Source: Manis javanica (lineage: Eukaryota > Chordata > Mammalia > Pholidota > Manidae). Taken from it: a stretch of DNA of 64,000 nt. Of the stretch, positions 37,352 through 52,092 are shown piece by piece (positions within the stretch are counted from its first letter, which is position 1; the number at the start of each line of letters is the position of its first letter). The position numbers and the translations under genes are program-made. Location: contig NC_133174.1 of NCBI RefSeq assembly GCF_040802235.1, positions 106,397,647 through 106,461,646 of the forward strand. Direction: 5' to 3'. The notes below the pieces were generated by a model that saw nothing but the letters and a program-made list of their open reading frames with translations, did no database searches and was not told the origin of the DNA.

Positions 37352-37358
37352 TATATAA
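37352..37358 (+). promoter_or_regulatory. SLC25A5: TATA box of SLC25A5
   Basis: The tatataa in ctatataaatcggcc lies about 95 bases before the ATG, so transcription should start near 37382 with a 5' UTR of about 70 bases. The start point is inferred from spacing. Confidence 0.8.
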
Positions 37359-37452
37359 ATCGGCCATTAGCTTCGCTCCGCCCCAGAACCCCGGAGTCCA
37401 AGCTGCTTTCTAACGTAGTCCCGTTGTCGCCCGCCTGGTCTTTCGTTTCACT

Positions 37453-39977
<2,525 letters not shown>

Positions 39978-40203
39978 GTTATTTCCTAGCCTTTTCCCCA
40001 CTGTGAACAGGCATGTCGTATTATATAACATATCTTGAGCATTCTTGACTGTCGGCTGTATTTATCAATGGCAACTGTTTACTGGTTGAAAATGGGAGCA
40101 ATAATATTCATCTGACCAGTATTCTCTTAAGCCATTTCCATGATGATGATGGGACTCAATTATATTTTTTATTTCAATCACTCCTGATAAATACATTTGA
40201 GGA

Positions 40204-40209
40204 AATAAA
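40204..40209 (+). terminator. SLC25A5: SLC25A5 poly(A) signal
   Basis: AATAAA 227 bases after the stop codon, followed by a G/T-rich stretch (tgtgattttgtttgtgact). The mRNA should end near 40225. Confidence 0.85.
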
Positions 40210-40229
40210 AAAATCTGAACTGTGATTTT

Positions 40230-41099
40230 GTTTGTGACTTACTTTCATATAAAATATATTTTGTACTTTAGTAAGTGCTACATTTGAGTAAATGCTACAT
40301 AATAAATGATACAGTCCTGAGATGAAGAGCTTTCTTTTAAAACCAATCTTTAGCTATCCACTCATCAAAGAATAGCTTGGTTGTGTGACCCATTAACACT
40401 CACAATACATTAGCAAAATGAGATTCAGGCCCAATGTAGACAGAAATGATTGGTCCATGACCTGTGGACAGTCATAGCTGAAAGAGCTTTCTTCAAAAAG
40501 TACTGTGTGCCTACCTTCCCTAGTCCTGTAGTTATTGAGAAATACAAGCTGAATAGTTCACTTTAAAATGGTTCATAAACATGAATTTCATCTCATTTAA
40601 ACAAAAAAAAATGGAAATATAAGGTAATCAAGTTTAGCTCAACTGCCTTCCCTCATCCATCTTCACCTGGCTCAAGCCATTTTAATTTAAATCCCATTCA
40701 AATCAGGATTATAGCTGGTACAGTTAAGCAGTGCTGAGATTGCACTGCTGATAAAGATTAGGAGAGACAACCGCCATGACCCCAAAGCTTGTTTACCTAA
40801 AGGAAATGTATCTGCATTTTGCCTAAAATTCTAATTAACAAGCCCAGTCAATGTGAGGATATGGCTTCTTTCTGATAAGCCTTTATTTGGGGTCTACATG
40901 AGAATGTTTGCAATTTCTGTAGCTCTTAATTAGGCTTCAAATCCAGTGGTTTTTGGCCTGTAGCAAGATTTGTATGAAGAATAAAGCATTCTGGCTGCCA
41001 AGCCACAACATTAAAATTAAAATATAACAAGATAGGTGATAGACTTGCACAGATAAAACTCATTCCTAATGAACATTGCACACACTGGCATGTTTTAAG
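40230..41099. other. Downstream of SLC25A5, no feature recognised
   Basis: Unique-looking AT-rich sequence. I see no exon or clear repeat. Confidence 0.35.
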
Positions 41100-41298
41100 C
41101 TCACAGATGGGGTATACATGAAATGCATTAATGTGCAGGGCATCCTAGAGGGTTTTGTTGCATGCCCCCTAGCCAAGCACCTGAATCACAATGCAACTTG
41201 ATAACTCTTTGCAGTGTATATGTGTATCAAAATATTCAAATTGTACACCTTAAATATATACAGTTTTTATGTTAAAGATAACAAAGTTGCTTAAAAAA
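41100..41298 (+). mobile_element. L1 3' terminal fragment with A-tail
   Basis: The words ttgtacaccttaaatatata and cagtttttatgttaaagata with a terminal A run (41294-41302) are a typical mammalian L1 3' end. Confidence 0.55.
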
Positions 41299-41299
41299 A

Positions 41300-41500
41300 A
41301 AGCTGGTATCAGAGCAGCCTGGATTCTGCCATTTACTTGTGTTGTTGGGCAAATTATTTCCCTAAGCCTTAATTTTCCTCATGTATAAAATGATAATAAT
41401 GTCTGCCTCAGAGGGTTGTTACAAAGATAAAAGTTATGCAAAGCATCTACCATAGAAAACATCTATATAATAAGCATTCCAGAAACAGTAACTCGTAATT
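41300..41500 (+). repeat. MIR SINE
   Basis: agcctggattctgccattta, aattttcctcatgtataaaa, gcctcagagggttgttacaa. Sense. Confidence 0.75.
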
Positions 41501-41514
41501 ATTAAGAGGCAGTA

Positions 41515-41740
41515 AGATTTCAAGGTCTCCATAATCAGAAGTATCTGGATTTGAATCTTGGCTCTGCAGTTTACTTAGCTGTATGACCTTGCGCAAGTCA
41601 CTTAATCTCCCGAGTCTGTTTCCTCATCTGTGAAATGGGTATATAATAGTGCTAGCCATATTTCCTAGGGGTGTTGAGTTATGAGTTGGGTAGTGAGTGA
41701 GGGTTAAAGTAACAAAGCACAGAGAGCGATAAAAGTATGA
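41515..41740 (+). repeat. MIR SINE, second adjacent copy
   Basis: ctggatttgaatcttggctc, gtatgaccttgcgcaagtca, tttcctcatctgtgaaatgg. Two sense MIRs lie head-to-tail here. Confidence 0.8.
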
Positions 41741-44740
41741 CATCATCACCTAGTAAGCACTCCAATGTGAGTTTTTCATAATTAGGCATCCATTTTGTTG
41801 AATGAAGATTTGCCCAAGCAGAGCACTACTTAAGAATGCATTCAAACCCACTGTTCCTTTTCTGCAACAGCCTACACATATATTGTGTAGAATTTATATA
41901 AAATAAGCTTCAGCCTAGGTCTTTCGCAGTTATAGATTTTGATCCTGAAAGGGGATAAGCTCTCCACTTAGGGCTGCAAACCACACTACAAGAGAACCCA
42001 GACCCCCTTTGTGGTTATTACAATAGATGTGGACTCACTGAGCTGGCAGCTATTAAAATAAACCTAGGACCAGACATTAATGATCAGAAAGCAAGAAGTG
42101 GTGCCTCCTACAATTGGGTGGCCGACATGGATGAGGGTGTTTTTTTATTTCTATTCTTGTTGTTCAATGATTTTCGAAATTTAATTTAAAGACAAAGTGG
42201 TTTTAATCTCTCCAAGCTGTGCAGGATAGCGCTATAGAATTCATTATACCCATTATGCTCATGTGAAAATTGATGGTACACAATCTTAGCAACACCCTAA
42301 TTTATGCCGTTGTTTTGTTACTATTCAATGCATAACAGGATCCGTGAAGCCTGAATCCAGGTGAGAGAGCTAGAATACAGGTCAGCCTGCGCACATCCGT
42401 GCTTCCCATTCCAGGGGCCTCTGCACTCAGTCACTGGAGGCAGTGTGCTACGGATGCTCTGGACCGCTGGAGAAAAAACAGGGGTGTCTCCCCACAGGGG
42501 CAGTTTTCGTGTATGGTAAGTCATTTAAGCCATTATTTTCAATAAAAAGAGATTCTGGATATGTTAGAGAGTCTATTACACAATTTGAATGCATTTTAAA
42601 AACATAAGCTGTAAAGAGAGTTCTTGTGTACAGAGGGCCATATCTGGCACTGTCCCCAGACCCGTGGGGGAACCCATTCAGCCTCCTCTGCCATTATAGA
42701 TACTTCTGTAGAACATTTTTAAAAGTACTGCTATACTGGATAATAGATTTTCAAGCATCAGTGCTATTGGGGTAAATTGCATTTCTCCTGGGAAGTTTGT
42801 GAGCATAGTATTTCTAATTTGTGTTTTAGATTTTAAACACAGTTCATATCTGTACATGGTGAGCGAAGTCAAATAGTAAAAAATATATATAAAATGTGAA
42901 GCAAATATCTCCCTGTCCTGCCTCTCCCATCCCCTATCCCCCTCCTTCAAAAGTAAGTATTGTAAACGGGTTCTTGTATATCCATTCTAAAATATGAATG
43001 CATAGTGTTGTAATAATAGCTGGTTTGTTTTCATCCGAATCATATTCTGACCACTTGGATTCAAAATGGCATGATTCTTTTAGACCAGTATCACACTGTG
43101 GAGTACCAGGGCTCACAGATGCTGTTGGAAGCAGAAGGGTATAGAAGGGGTAGCTTCTGGACTCCGAGCAAGGATTTCTAAGTGTGAAATCTTTTATTAA
43201 AACCCTAAACTAGTACTTACCATTTGGGTTTTAGCTTTGGTGGCTCAGTGACCTGGGGGAACTAACACCAGAGCCTTAGGTTCTCCTCTAAAGTCCTTTC
43301 CAGTTGAGATATTCTCTGGATCCTTCATTTTTACATAAAGCAGAATCTATGAAAGGACTGAGACTAGGTGATTTAATCCTTTCAGAGAACATTTTAAAAT
43401 ATCTAACACAGTTGTAAGTAAATAGTCTCTGACTCAGAGCAATCATTTGCAGACTGTGTGGGTGGCTTGGCTTTGCCAAGTAAAATTACAAATGTAAAGA
43501 TTTACATTAATTTCAGGACCAAGAAGCTGAGCAACCAAATTACAGCACGGAGTTTGGGTCAAAGGTGATCTGATTTACCTCAAAATAATTAACATCTGTC
43601 TTTTCAAAGCCTCATCTTGTTATGTGTAATGTGCACTTCGGTATGCAGGTGGAGATTTATTTGAACAACAAATATTAGATGCTGCAATTTCTGGTCACAA
43701 GAAATGCCTTGTGTTCCACTTAAAATGTTTGGAGGAGCTTTCCCATCATTTCAGCCATTATTTGCTTTATGTGCAAGTGAACAAGTTCAGATCCATGATG
43801 CTCTTCTTAGCCAAAGGCTTAAAAGGGCCTTTGGTATCCTGGCAACGAATATAAACAATGTTCAAGCAACAGACTGGGTGGTTGTTTTCTGTGGATCCTC
43901 TTCAGAACAAAACTGAGTTAAATAAAGGAGTCTGTCAATCCATGGCTTTTCCATGACTGTCAGTCAAAGGGACCATAGTGGAAGAGAGGTCTTATTTTGA
44001 TGGTGAGCATCCATGCTGGGATTTCATTTCCTTAGGCAACTTTCATAGGCAGGCCGGAAAGTTAGCACTGTAGATATTTAAGAGAACATACCATATCTCA
44101 TCATATGAGACGTTCCACTCCTTTTTTTATTAGACGTTCTCTAATGTTTTCACTCCCAGAATGGAGATGGCTATAGCTGTGAAGACATAACCAGAGCAAA
44201 GTATGTGTCAAATCCCTGTTGACAGACCAACTTCTGAGGGCCTCATGCTTGAGAGTGAAAAGGAAAACTCTCCTGTTGAAATGAGCACCAGTGCCCTGCT
44301 CAGCAAGGAGCAGAGACATCTCATGGGGGACAGAGGCCGATGTACAGGGAGCTTAATGATGCTTCAGCTTCAGAGCCACCCCTCACAAGGGCCCCTTTGC
44401 AGCCCTGGGAGGCACCATAACAACATATTCATTTGCTCATAGGTTTTGTAAAATTTTCAAAAGATACGTTTGTGTTGTTTAAAAGAGGGCTCCAAATTAT
44501 ATAAGTGCTTACCCCCAACCACACCTGCATCTGCTCCTGCTGGTGGTGCTGAGTAGATGAAGGAATGGGGAGCCAGCCCTATGCCTCAGGGCAGAGGAGT
44601 GACCCAGGCTTGGGACTTCCTTATCACCTGATCACCCCACTGCTCCCCAGGTTCCTACTCAGGACTCACTCATGAGACTCTTTTGAGCTAGAGGTCTCAT
44701 TTTCAAATACCAAACTTTCTCACATGACAACTATCCAACT
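41741..44740. other. 3 kb without recognised gene or repeat
   Basis: This is the longest stretch lacking clear repeats. Short open frames (42321-42524 minus, 44203-44442 plus) have no family. It may contain conserved non-coding DNA, which only a multi-species alignment could show. Confidence 0.35.
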
Positions 44741-44744
44741 TTTA

Positions 44745-44895
44745 CTTCACAGCCCTGTGCCTCAGTTTCCCTATTGGCATAGATGGATAACAACAGTACC
44801 TACCTCATAGGAATAGTGTGAAGATTAAAGGGGTTAATAGGAGTAAAGTGCTTAGAACAATGCTGGGCACTTGCTTTACACAATGTTGTTACTGT
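44745..44895 (+). repeat. MIR SINE, 3' part
   Basis: ctgtgcctcagtttccctat, cagtacctacctcataggaa, gtgcttagaacaatgctggg. Confidence 0.75.
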
Positions 44896-45789
44896 CTTGT
44901 ACTTTATTTTCATTTCATTCATGCAAGACTGGTGTAATGAATTTATCCCTGACCTATATGTTTTCTTAAACAGTATCAAAAAATGCCACATGTACTATAC
45001 AAAGTGACTCTCACACACACACAAAGAAAGAAAAGGTTGTAAAGAAAGAAAAGAATACTTCTGGAATGGACCAAATAGGAACATGTGGTTATAGTGATAA
45101 TCCTGAACTCTAACTCAGAGCACTTATTTTACAACAATGATTATGAAAGGAAGCAAAGGTCAAAAATAAATCCATCCTGCCTTGCTGGCCCATGGGGGAG
45201 TGTGTGATCATCAGGGTCCCCTTTGCTCTTATAGTATTTCAAGGAATCCATGAATTCCTAGCCTGATTTTCCAACCCTATGACTTCATTCCCTTGGGAAA
45301 GAAGCTGCTAGGAAAAGGCAATGGACTGAGACCTCTGAATTCAAAAGATCTCCTTTCACTCTTGCAAATTAAACTCAGGAATCCATTTATTATAGAAACC
45401 AACTGTCATCATGGGTTTACCCTGGAAGTGAAGGTTAGGAGGTAAAGAAGCTTGGGCTTCTTGGTAAAAGCATGCTATTTACCAATTAGGATGGAAAGCT
45501 GGGAGTTTGGGCAAGTGAAATTGTAATCCCACATCAGTTCCATTTTTCTCTGTCTCGGGTTTTATCACTCCTCACCGTGGGTTACAGTATCGGTTTGTCC
45601 ACCAGGAAAACTGGAAAGCAACTTATCTCATTTCAGTTACAATATCATTTCTTAAGTCTTCTACTAGTATCTATGGCCCTTTTCAGAATTTCTGGAGCTA
45701 AACAGGTTGGATTAAGTTAAACCTGCTTCTGCTGATTAAATAATTGATACAACCAAGTACCAGTGATTTCTCTAAAACTACAGAATCAG
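44896..45789. other. Intergenic DNA, no feature recognised
   Basis: A short CA run at 45012-45022 followed by AAAG-rich text; otherwise unassigned. Confidence 0.35.
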
Positions 45790-45960
45790 GACCATAGCTG
45801 ATTATTTTATTTTGACCTGTTATATGCCAAATGTTTTGCTAAGCACTTTATGTAGATTAATTCTTGTGATCCTCTCAACAACCCTGAGAGGTAGGTGTTA
45901 TGATTAACTCCATTTTATGGCTGGTAAAATTGAGGCTTGAAGAGGTGAGGTACTGTATTC
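45790..45960 (-). repeat. MIR SINE, antisense
   Basis: gttatatgccaaatgttttg, aacaaccctgagaggtaggt, ggtaaaattgaggcttgaag. Confidence 0.7.
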
Positions 45961-46529
45961 TGAGCTGCCTGACTTGACAGAGGTTTCAAAGAGAACTTCA
46001 AGGTGATCCTGTCCAACTATTTATTGTGAGTCATAAAATATATTAAAATATGAAAGCCAGCTAGTTTCAATACCACCAACAAAATCCACCTGAAAAATAC
46101 GAAATAGAAATTGTAATAATAACCAATGCATTATTTTTACAGAGCCCATTTTTAGAGAATGGGTTATTTTCTATTTTCAGCCAATCTAAGAATTACTGTT
46201 GTAAAAAATTGCTTGAACCTAAAGCTCTTGAGTTAAATTTTATTTTGGTCAAGTTCAGTGAACTTTCCCAGGACAGACCTTCTTTTTAAATGAAGGCTCC
46301 CGGCAAAGAATGCTGAGCCCCTCTAAGTCTACCTGCCTGGGGTTGGGATTATTAGGCTATCGGCTAAGGCCCCCACAGCCACCTGACCTTGCTTGGCGCC
46401 CCCTCGCTTGGTGAGGCCACCCCTCACCTCTTACCAGGGCTGGCTCTCAGACAAATGCTGAGGCCCGGGCACTGGTCTATTTCCTCTGATTGCACCTTAC
46501 ATGGAGAAAGAGTAACATGCACCTCTGGT
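45961..46529. other. Intergenic DNA, no feature recognised
   Basis: Nothing was assigned. Confidence 0.35.
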
Positions 46530-46890
46530 TCTGCTACTCTTTCTGCGCATGCTCTACAGCCCCAAACCAAGCCACTTGCTATTCCCTAGCCATGCCATTC
46601 ACTTTCATATTTCCAAGCTTTGTTGTACTATCACTTTCGCCCGGCCTGCCCTTCCGTGCTTCCATGCCAGGGTACAGTCCTTCAAGACTCAACCCAGAAC
46701 ACACATCCTCTGCCAACCTTCCCAGACTACCAGTCAGTGCTCACTGCTCTCTCCTTCGAACTGCTAAAGTCATCTATTTATGTCAGCTCAGGGATTTTGT
46801 TGTTTAATTTGTGGTTGTATCCCCAGTGCTTAGAACAGTGCCCGGCACATAATAGCTATTCAATAAAATAATTGTTAAGCAGATGAATTA
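46530..46890 (+). mobile_element. L2 LINE 3' end
   Basis: cttcaagactcaacccagaa, ccaaccttcccagactacc, ggttgtatccccagtgctta, gtgcccggcacataatagct, then attcaataaaataattg. The three overlapping open frames over it are L2-derived, not a gene. Confidence 0.75.
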
Positions 46891-47839
46891 CAGTATTTAT
46901 TTCATGATATGGCAGCTAAGTGTTTGCTTGTCTGTCTCCAGTTGGGGCTATGTCTTTTCCCTGCTTACATTGCCAACAGAGAGCACAGAACTTAACACAC
47001 AGTGAATGCGTGGTAAATATCCACTGTAGGGAGAAATGAATGAATGAACAACATATGGAATTTGTTCCTTTGGTTAATGATAAGCATGAATGAATTTTGG
47101 CTAGATCCAGCCTCTTGCTTCCTGGGAACAATTCTGCAGTAATAAACTGCACAGGGCCTTCCTGACTTGGCATCTATTGTTTGCCCATTCCCTGGGCTTA
47201 GAGGGAGGATAGGGATACAGCAGGGGTCTGAAAGTCACTGGCTTCCTGCTCTGCTGCTATATTGTCTGTGCTAGAGAACTAGAGAGCCCAGGACCTTGGG
47301 ACTCCCTCCCCAAATCTATGTAAAAAGATAGGTAGGACTCCACACCAAGGGTTCCTATCATCTTATGAACATATGCTGCCCATTTGATCATAAGCCCCTA
47401 ACACAGAGCCCTCCACATATTGAGTACTTGATGGGTATCTGGTTGTGATGGTGACAATGCTGAACACTGCCTGCCACACAAGATGACTCAGGCCACTCCA
47501 AGGGGAGAGGAATAGGAGGCATGTTATTGGGGCACCTGAGGACGCAGCCATCCAAGCTGTACCAACTGCACACCCACATGCCTTGTTAGGGCTGATTAGC
47601 CCAGACATACTCCTGTGCTGAGGCATGGTGTTCCCAGCTCTGACGAGGGCCCCAGACACTGAAAGCCAGTGAGAACCCTACAGTAAATGTGACCCTCTCT
47701 GACCTGAAAGCAAATGGATTTGTTCTCTTTCTCCCCCAACCCCCAACCCCCCCCCCCCCAACCAACCTCACTCTCTCTGCCCCTAGGTGTACAGCAGGGG
47801 CTTGGTCTCTTCTGCTCACCCATTGTCATTCCTTGAGCT
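46891..47839. other. Intergenic DNA, no gene recognised
   Basis: A poly-C-rich run lies at 47732-47759. Open frames on the minus strand at 47363-47829 have no recognised family. Confidence 0.35.
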
Positions 47840-47950
47840 CTTTACTAGGGGCCAGGCATTCTTCTATTGTGTGTGGGTTCTCTCATTTAATCCTTTCAAC
47901 AGTATTATGACACAGATACTATGATGACCATTTTCCAGATGAGGTTAACT
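47840..47950 (-). repeat. MIR SINE fragment, antisense
   Basis: taggggccaggcattcttct, tctcatttaatcctttcaac, accattttccagatgaggtt. Confidence 0.65.
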
Positions 47951-48154
47951 GGGGCCCCTGGCAAGCCGCAGAGAGGACCTGCAGCTACAGACCCTGGAAG
48001 CAGAGCCCCAGCCCTCCTTAAAGAGGGCCAGGAAGCAGTGCGGTATGATGTGGCGCCTGGAAAATGACCAGGGAGACCAGAGGAAGACCAATGGTTCAGG
48101 CTGGGAACCATCGGCCTGTTTGGGGACTGACCCACTGTGAGCAGCGAAAGGAGA

Positions 48155-48332
48155 GGCCCTTCCTACAGCGCTTAAGCACATGCCGGCCTCTTTCCTGCTG
48201 TGAGACTATGGGCAAGGTACTAAGCTCTCAGTGCCTCAGCTTGTTCAACTGTAAAATGGGGTCGTGAACAGATTAAATAAGTTAGTATTTGCCAGGTGGA
48301 TGGAACAGAGCTTGGCACAGAATGTGTGCTTA
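48155..48332 (+). repeat. MIR SINE
   Basis: gctgtgagactatgggcaag, cagtgcctcagcttgttcaa, ctgtaaaatggggtcgtgaa, agagcttggcacagaatgtg. Confidence 0.7.
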
Positions 48333-48589
48333 CGTGTGAAATGACCACTGGACTCCCTCAAGGGCGAGCTTCGTCCCAGGTTTTTTCAAGGGAAAGTTTG
48401 TAGGGGACGCTGTCAGCGTGTTGGCCTCAATGGTCTTTGAAGCGAATGCAGGGAGGAGCAGAGGGAAATACCAGCTACCGCTACGGGTAGAACTGAAGAC
48501 AGCTAGGAGAGAGGAGGGCTGGGTGCGCCCTGAGGGGAGACAAGGCCGTTCTGAGCCTAGTGGAGAGTGAAGGCACAAGGCTGGATGAG

Positions 48590-48800
48590 AGACACAGGCT
48601 GAGACACTGGCGGAGCGGCGGCCGCCGTAGCCCCCAAAAGTAAAAGTGCGCCAGCTGCCCGCCGCCCGCTCGCAGCAGCCTGCAGGAGGCGCGCTCCCCT
48701 CTTCCCAGCCTGGGGCTGCCTCCGGGCGCTGGGAGGGCTGCACGCAGCTGCTCGCCGCTTGTCTGCGGCCAACCCATCTCCTCCGCGAGGCTTCCTCTGA
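48590..48800. promoter_or_regulatory. Small orphan CpG-rich block
   Basis: About 200 bases with dense CG (gcggagcggcggccgccgta, cgccgcccgctcgcag, gaggcgcgctcc, ctgctcgccgcttgtctgcg) in an AT-rich region. The only open frames over it (minus 48330-48860 and two overlapping) lack a recognised domain. It could be a promoter of an unannotated RNA, an enhancer, or the relic of a GC-rich retrocopy. Confidence 0.4.
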
Positions 48801-49036
48801 GCAGTGCAGCCACACTCTTCCTCCCCTGAGCCTCCAAAGTATCATCTGCACTTGCATCATTTAGAACCTGAATGTGATGGCTGGTTTGCCAAGTGTGTGG
48901 ATGTATTGGCTCCACAGCTTTATCTTATCTTGTATTTCTTCTGCCATCATACACAGCCCCTGGCACACTGGTAACTACACAGGGAGTGCCTGGCAAACAC
49001 TTGACTTGCTTTTATCAGGTCTTACTGTAGTGACTC

Positions 49037-49573
49037 TGTTGGGGGAGGAAAATTTTCCCTCGACCCTTCAAGGTTCCTCCATCTGGTCTGAATTATATTG
49101 ACATGAGACAGATTAACAGGAGAAAATCAAACTTAACTTCATAACTATACAATCCACACACATGAGATTACAAAGACAGGCAGAATGAGGAATATGTTAT
49201 TCTGAACTACAGAAAAGGGAGTAAGGGTCTGGGGCTTCAACAGGAAGGAAAGCAATTCGCAGGAGATGAAAGAGAGTAAATATTTGGTAAATAAATGTTT
49301 GTTGGGCCACGCATAAACATGGGACCTAGAGAGGAATTTTAACAGACTTTGCTAAATTCCTCCGTGTTAACCACCCTAGTTCGTATTATAATACAGTTTA
49401 TCTATGGTAATGGCTCCCTTCCTGGAGCAGGTCCTCTATCTAAATCCTTTTGATGCAGTTAGGGGGAAAGTCAAAGTTTGTCCCGAATCCTTTGGGCCTG
49501 ACTTGCTTTCATCTTGAAAGAATCTGCATGCCAAAGTGGCACATTTTTGGGTGACCTGCCCTTGGCCCCTACA
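49037..49573 (-). mobile_element. ERV1-like solo LTR, copy 1, minus strand
   Basis: The 537-bp block starts tgttgggggaggaaaatttt and ends ttggcccctaca. It is flanked by actc at 49033-49036 and 49574-49577, a 4-bp duplication. It aligns over its whole length with 56099-56638: agacagattaacaggaga, caacaggaaggaaagcaatt, gagaggaattttaacaga, ggctcccttcctggagcagg, gggggaaagtcaaagttt. No retroviral genes lie next to it. Confidence 0.8.
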
Positions 49574-49799
49574 ACTCTAAAAGGAGACTCTCAGAGTTCC
49601 TGATATCACAGAGCCCAGGGGTGGCAGAAGGGGCACCTAGCAGGATACCTGCATGGTCTCAGTCTCCCCCACTAGACTGCAAGCTCCAAGAAAGGGGGAC
49701 AGAGCCATGCCTGGCTTGTTCATTCCTGTCTCCTTAGCCATGGCTAAGAAGAAAATGCCCTATAAATATTCACTGAAGAAATGAATGAGTGGGTGAATG

Positions 49800-50075
49800 T
49801 GGCAGTTTGCAGAGAAGACATGAACTGTGGAGTCAGAGAGCCTTGAGTTTGAGCTCTGGTTTTGCCAGTTATTGCCTGGGTGGCTTCGGGCAAGTTGATT
49901 AACATCTCTGAGACTCTTATCTCCCTTCTGATAATAATATCCCCCTCACAGGGTTGTCCTGGCGATTCAAAGACATAACGTGTATAAAGTGCCTGTTGCA
50001 ACCTGCAGCTGGAGCAGAGTTCTGGGGAGTGCTTTGTATACAGTAGGTCATCAACCAGTATTTTTGGCTGAGATG
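49800..50075 (+). repeat. MIR SINE
   Basis: ctgtggagtcagagagcctt, gagtttgagctctggttttg, cctcacagggttgtcctggc. Full length or nearly so. Confidence 0.8.
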
Positions 50076-51094
50076 AAGGTTGGGAAACTTGAACTGTCTT
50101 CCCTGTAGGCAACAGGGAGTCTCAGATGCCAAGTGGGGTGTTGGATGATTAGTGTGGATGTGGTGTGAAGAATGGGCCTCAGGGGAGGAGGGGAGGAGGC
50201 ACAGCTGTGAAGGCTGCCACAACCAGGAGATTAGGACAAGCTACGGTGATGGCAGTGGAGATGGAAAGAAAGGGATGTTGGGAAAAGGAGAATCAAGATC
50301 TGTTATTTTTGAAAGGAGAATGCAGGAGATAACTACAGATTAGCAGAGGAGAAAATAGGTATGAGCTCAGAGAGATGCAGCAACCTGTCGAGTGGGTCTT
50401 ATCACAGAAGAGCAAGGGGCTAAGTGCTGTCTGGAGCCCCCAAAGGGTATAATAATCCAGAAGACTCACAAGAGGTTCTGCCATCCCTGGTCAATGCAAG
50501 TCTCAGTGGCTAATTCTCAGACCCTGCAAGATTTTCAGGTAATTGTATTTTTTTCAGCAATTTTTAGAGGCTGCCTATACTTTCTTCTCTTTCTCTTCTA
50601 CCAAAGTGTCAGAAAAGCAGTCCACCAGGGGGCAGGTGATAGCTGGCAGAATCCAATTTCCATGGAAATGCGGTGATACTGAAAAGCAGTCTTCCCTCCT
50701 AGATGTTGCAGCTGTCTGAATGAGCAACAAACAGGATGTTAGTGGCATTCATTTCCCCTGCCTCATTAGCAGGAGCTGCACTGCCAGAGGTGTGTAAGTT
50801 GTAATGTGGCCATGAGGTGAGCACTGGGAAGCCAGAGGACATTGGTTATTGTTCAAACTTGGCACTTTCTCCTGCTTCTAGCTCCTGCCCACCTCTCTCT
50901 CACAAGGCCAAGGAGGAGCAGTCTGATGCCCAGCAGGCCTGATGGTGAGAGCAGAGCTCCTGTGAACAGATCAATCAGACACATGTCCACTCCAAGCGGA
51001 GCCTAGGATCAGGAGTCAGGAGGTGGAAATCCAGAAAAAAATCAAAGATTCATTTAAGGAACTGAATCTAATGGAAGAGAAAAGGCAAACCCAC
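50076..51094. other. Intergenic DNA, no feature recognised
   Basis: Chance open frames only. Confidence 0.35.
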
Positions 51095-51345
51095 ATTGGC
51101 TCAGAGAGTGTTTTGGGGATCAGAGAGATCTGGTTTCAGATGCCAGCTCTACCACTTCTTAGCTCAATGTCCCAGGACAACCTATTTAATGTTCTTGAGC
51201 TTCAGTTTCCTCATCTGGGAAGCAGGGTAGAGTAATAAATGACAGCACCCTCCTCATGAGTTGGTTGTGCAGTTTCAGTGAGATAATGTGTAAATAAGAT
51301 AGTGCCTGGAAAACAGCTCTTAATACATGCTAGCTGGAGTCATTG
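51095..51345 (+). repeat. MIR SINE
   Basis: gagatctggtttcagatgcc, gcttcagtttcctcatctgg, gttggttgtgcagtttcagt, tagtgcctggaaaacagctc. Confidence 0.75.
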
Positions 51346-51619
51346 TTACTGTTAGCAATAATAATAAAGCAATACAGTACATATTGAATATAGAAAAAAC
51401 TTGGAAGACATAGTAGTAGGTGAGTAGGAGGTGGGTTTTATCCTGAGTTGTTGAAGGAAAAGAGGCAGGAATTGTGAGAGCAGAGTGGGGAGACCATCCC
51501 AGGCAGAGGGCAAGAGGGGATGTCTTCAGAGTTGGTGAAGAAGGAGGTGGCTTCACTCTACTGGCCCACTGGGTCTGCACTGGCAAGGACAGGGGCTGCT
51601 GCAATGGGACTGAGAAGCT

Positions 51620-52092
51620 GCAAACTTTCTCTATATATATTTGCATATATAAAGAGAATAGATTTATTCTAGGAATTGACTCATGTGATGACGAGAACAG
51701 GAAGTCCCTAGATGTGCTATCTGCAAGCTGGAGACACAAGAAAGCTGGTGGTGTAACTCATCTGAGTCCGAAAACCTGCGAACCAGGCAGCAGATGGCCT
51801 AAGTCCTGGTCCAAGTCCAAAAGCCCGAGAATCAGGGACGTCAGTGTCCAAAGGCATTAGAAGATTTATGTCCCAGCTCAAGCAAAAAGAGCAAATTTGC
51901 CTTTCCTCCACCTTTTTGTTTTCTTTGGGACCTCAACAGACTGGATAATATCCCCCTGCATTGGTGAGAGTGGTCTTTACTCAGTCTACTGATTCAAATG
52001 GTAATCTCTTCCAGAGACACACACAGAAATTATGTTTTACCAGCTATCTGGGCATCCTTTACCCTATTCAACATATAAAATTACCTATCACA
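51620..52092 (+). mobile_element. Old ERVL-class LTR, 5' part lost
   Basis: It resembles the LTR at 14811-15231: agatttattctaggaattga, ctcatgtgatgacgagaaca and the end ataaaattacctatcaca. The left boundary is unclear and internal divergence is high. Confidence 0.55.

Noticed and set aside
48330-48915. A 144-176 residue minus-strand protein
   Set aside because: The frames lie over a CG-rich block, three frames are open at once, and no domain or known protein resemblance is visible. Composition explains them.
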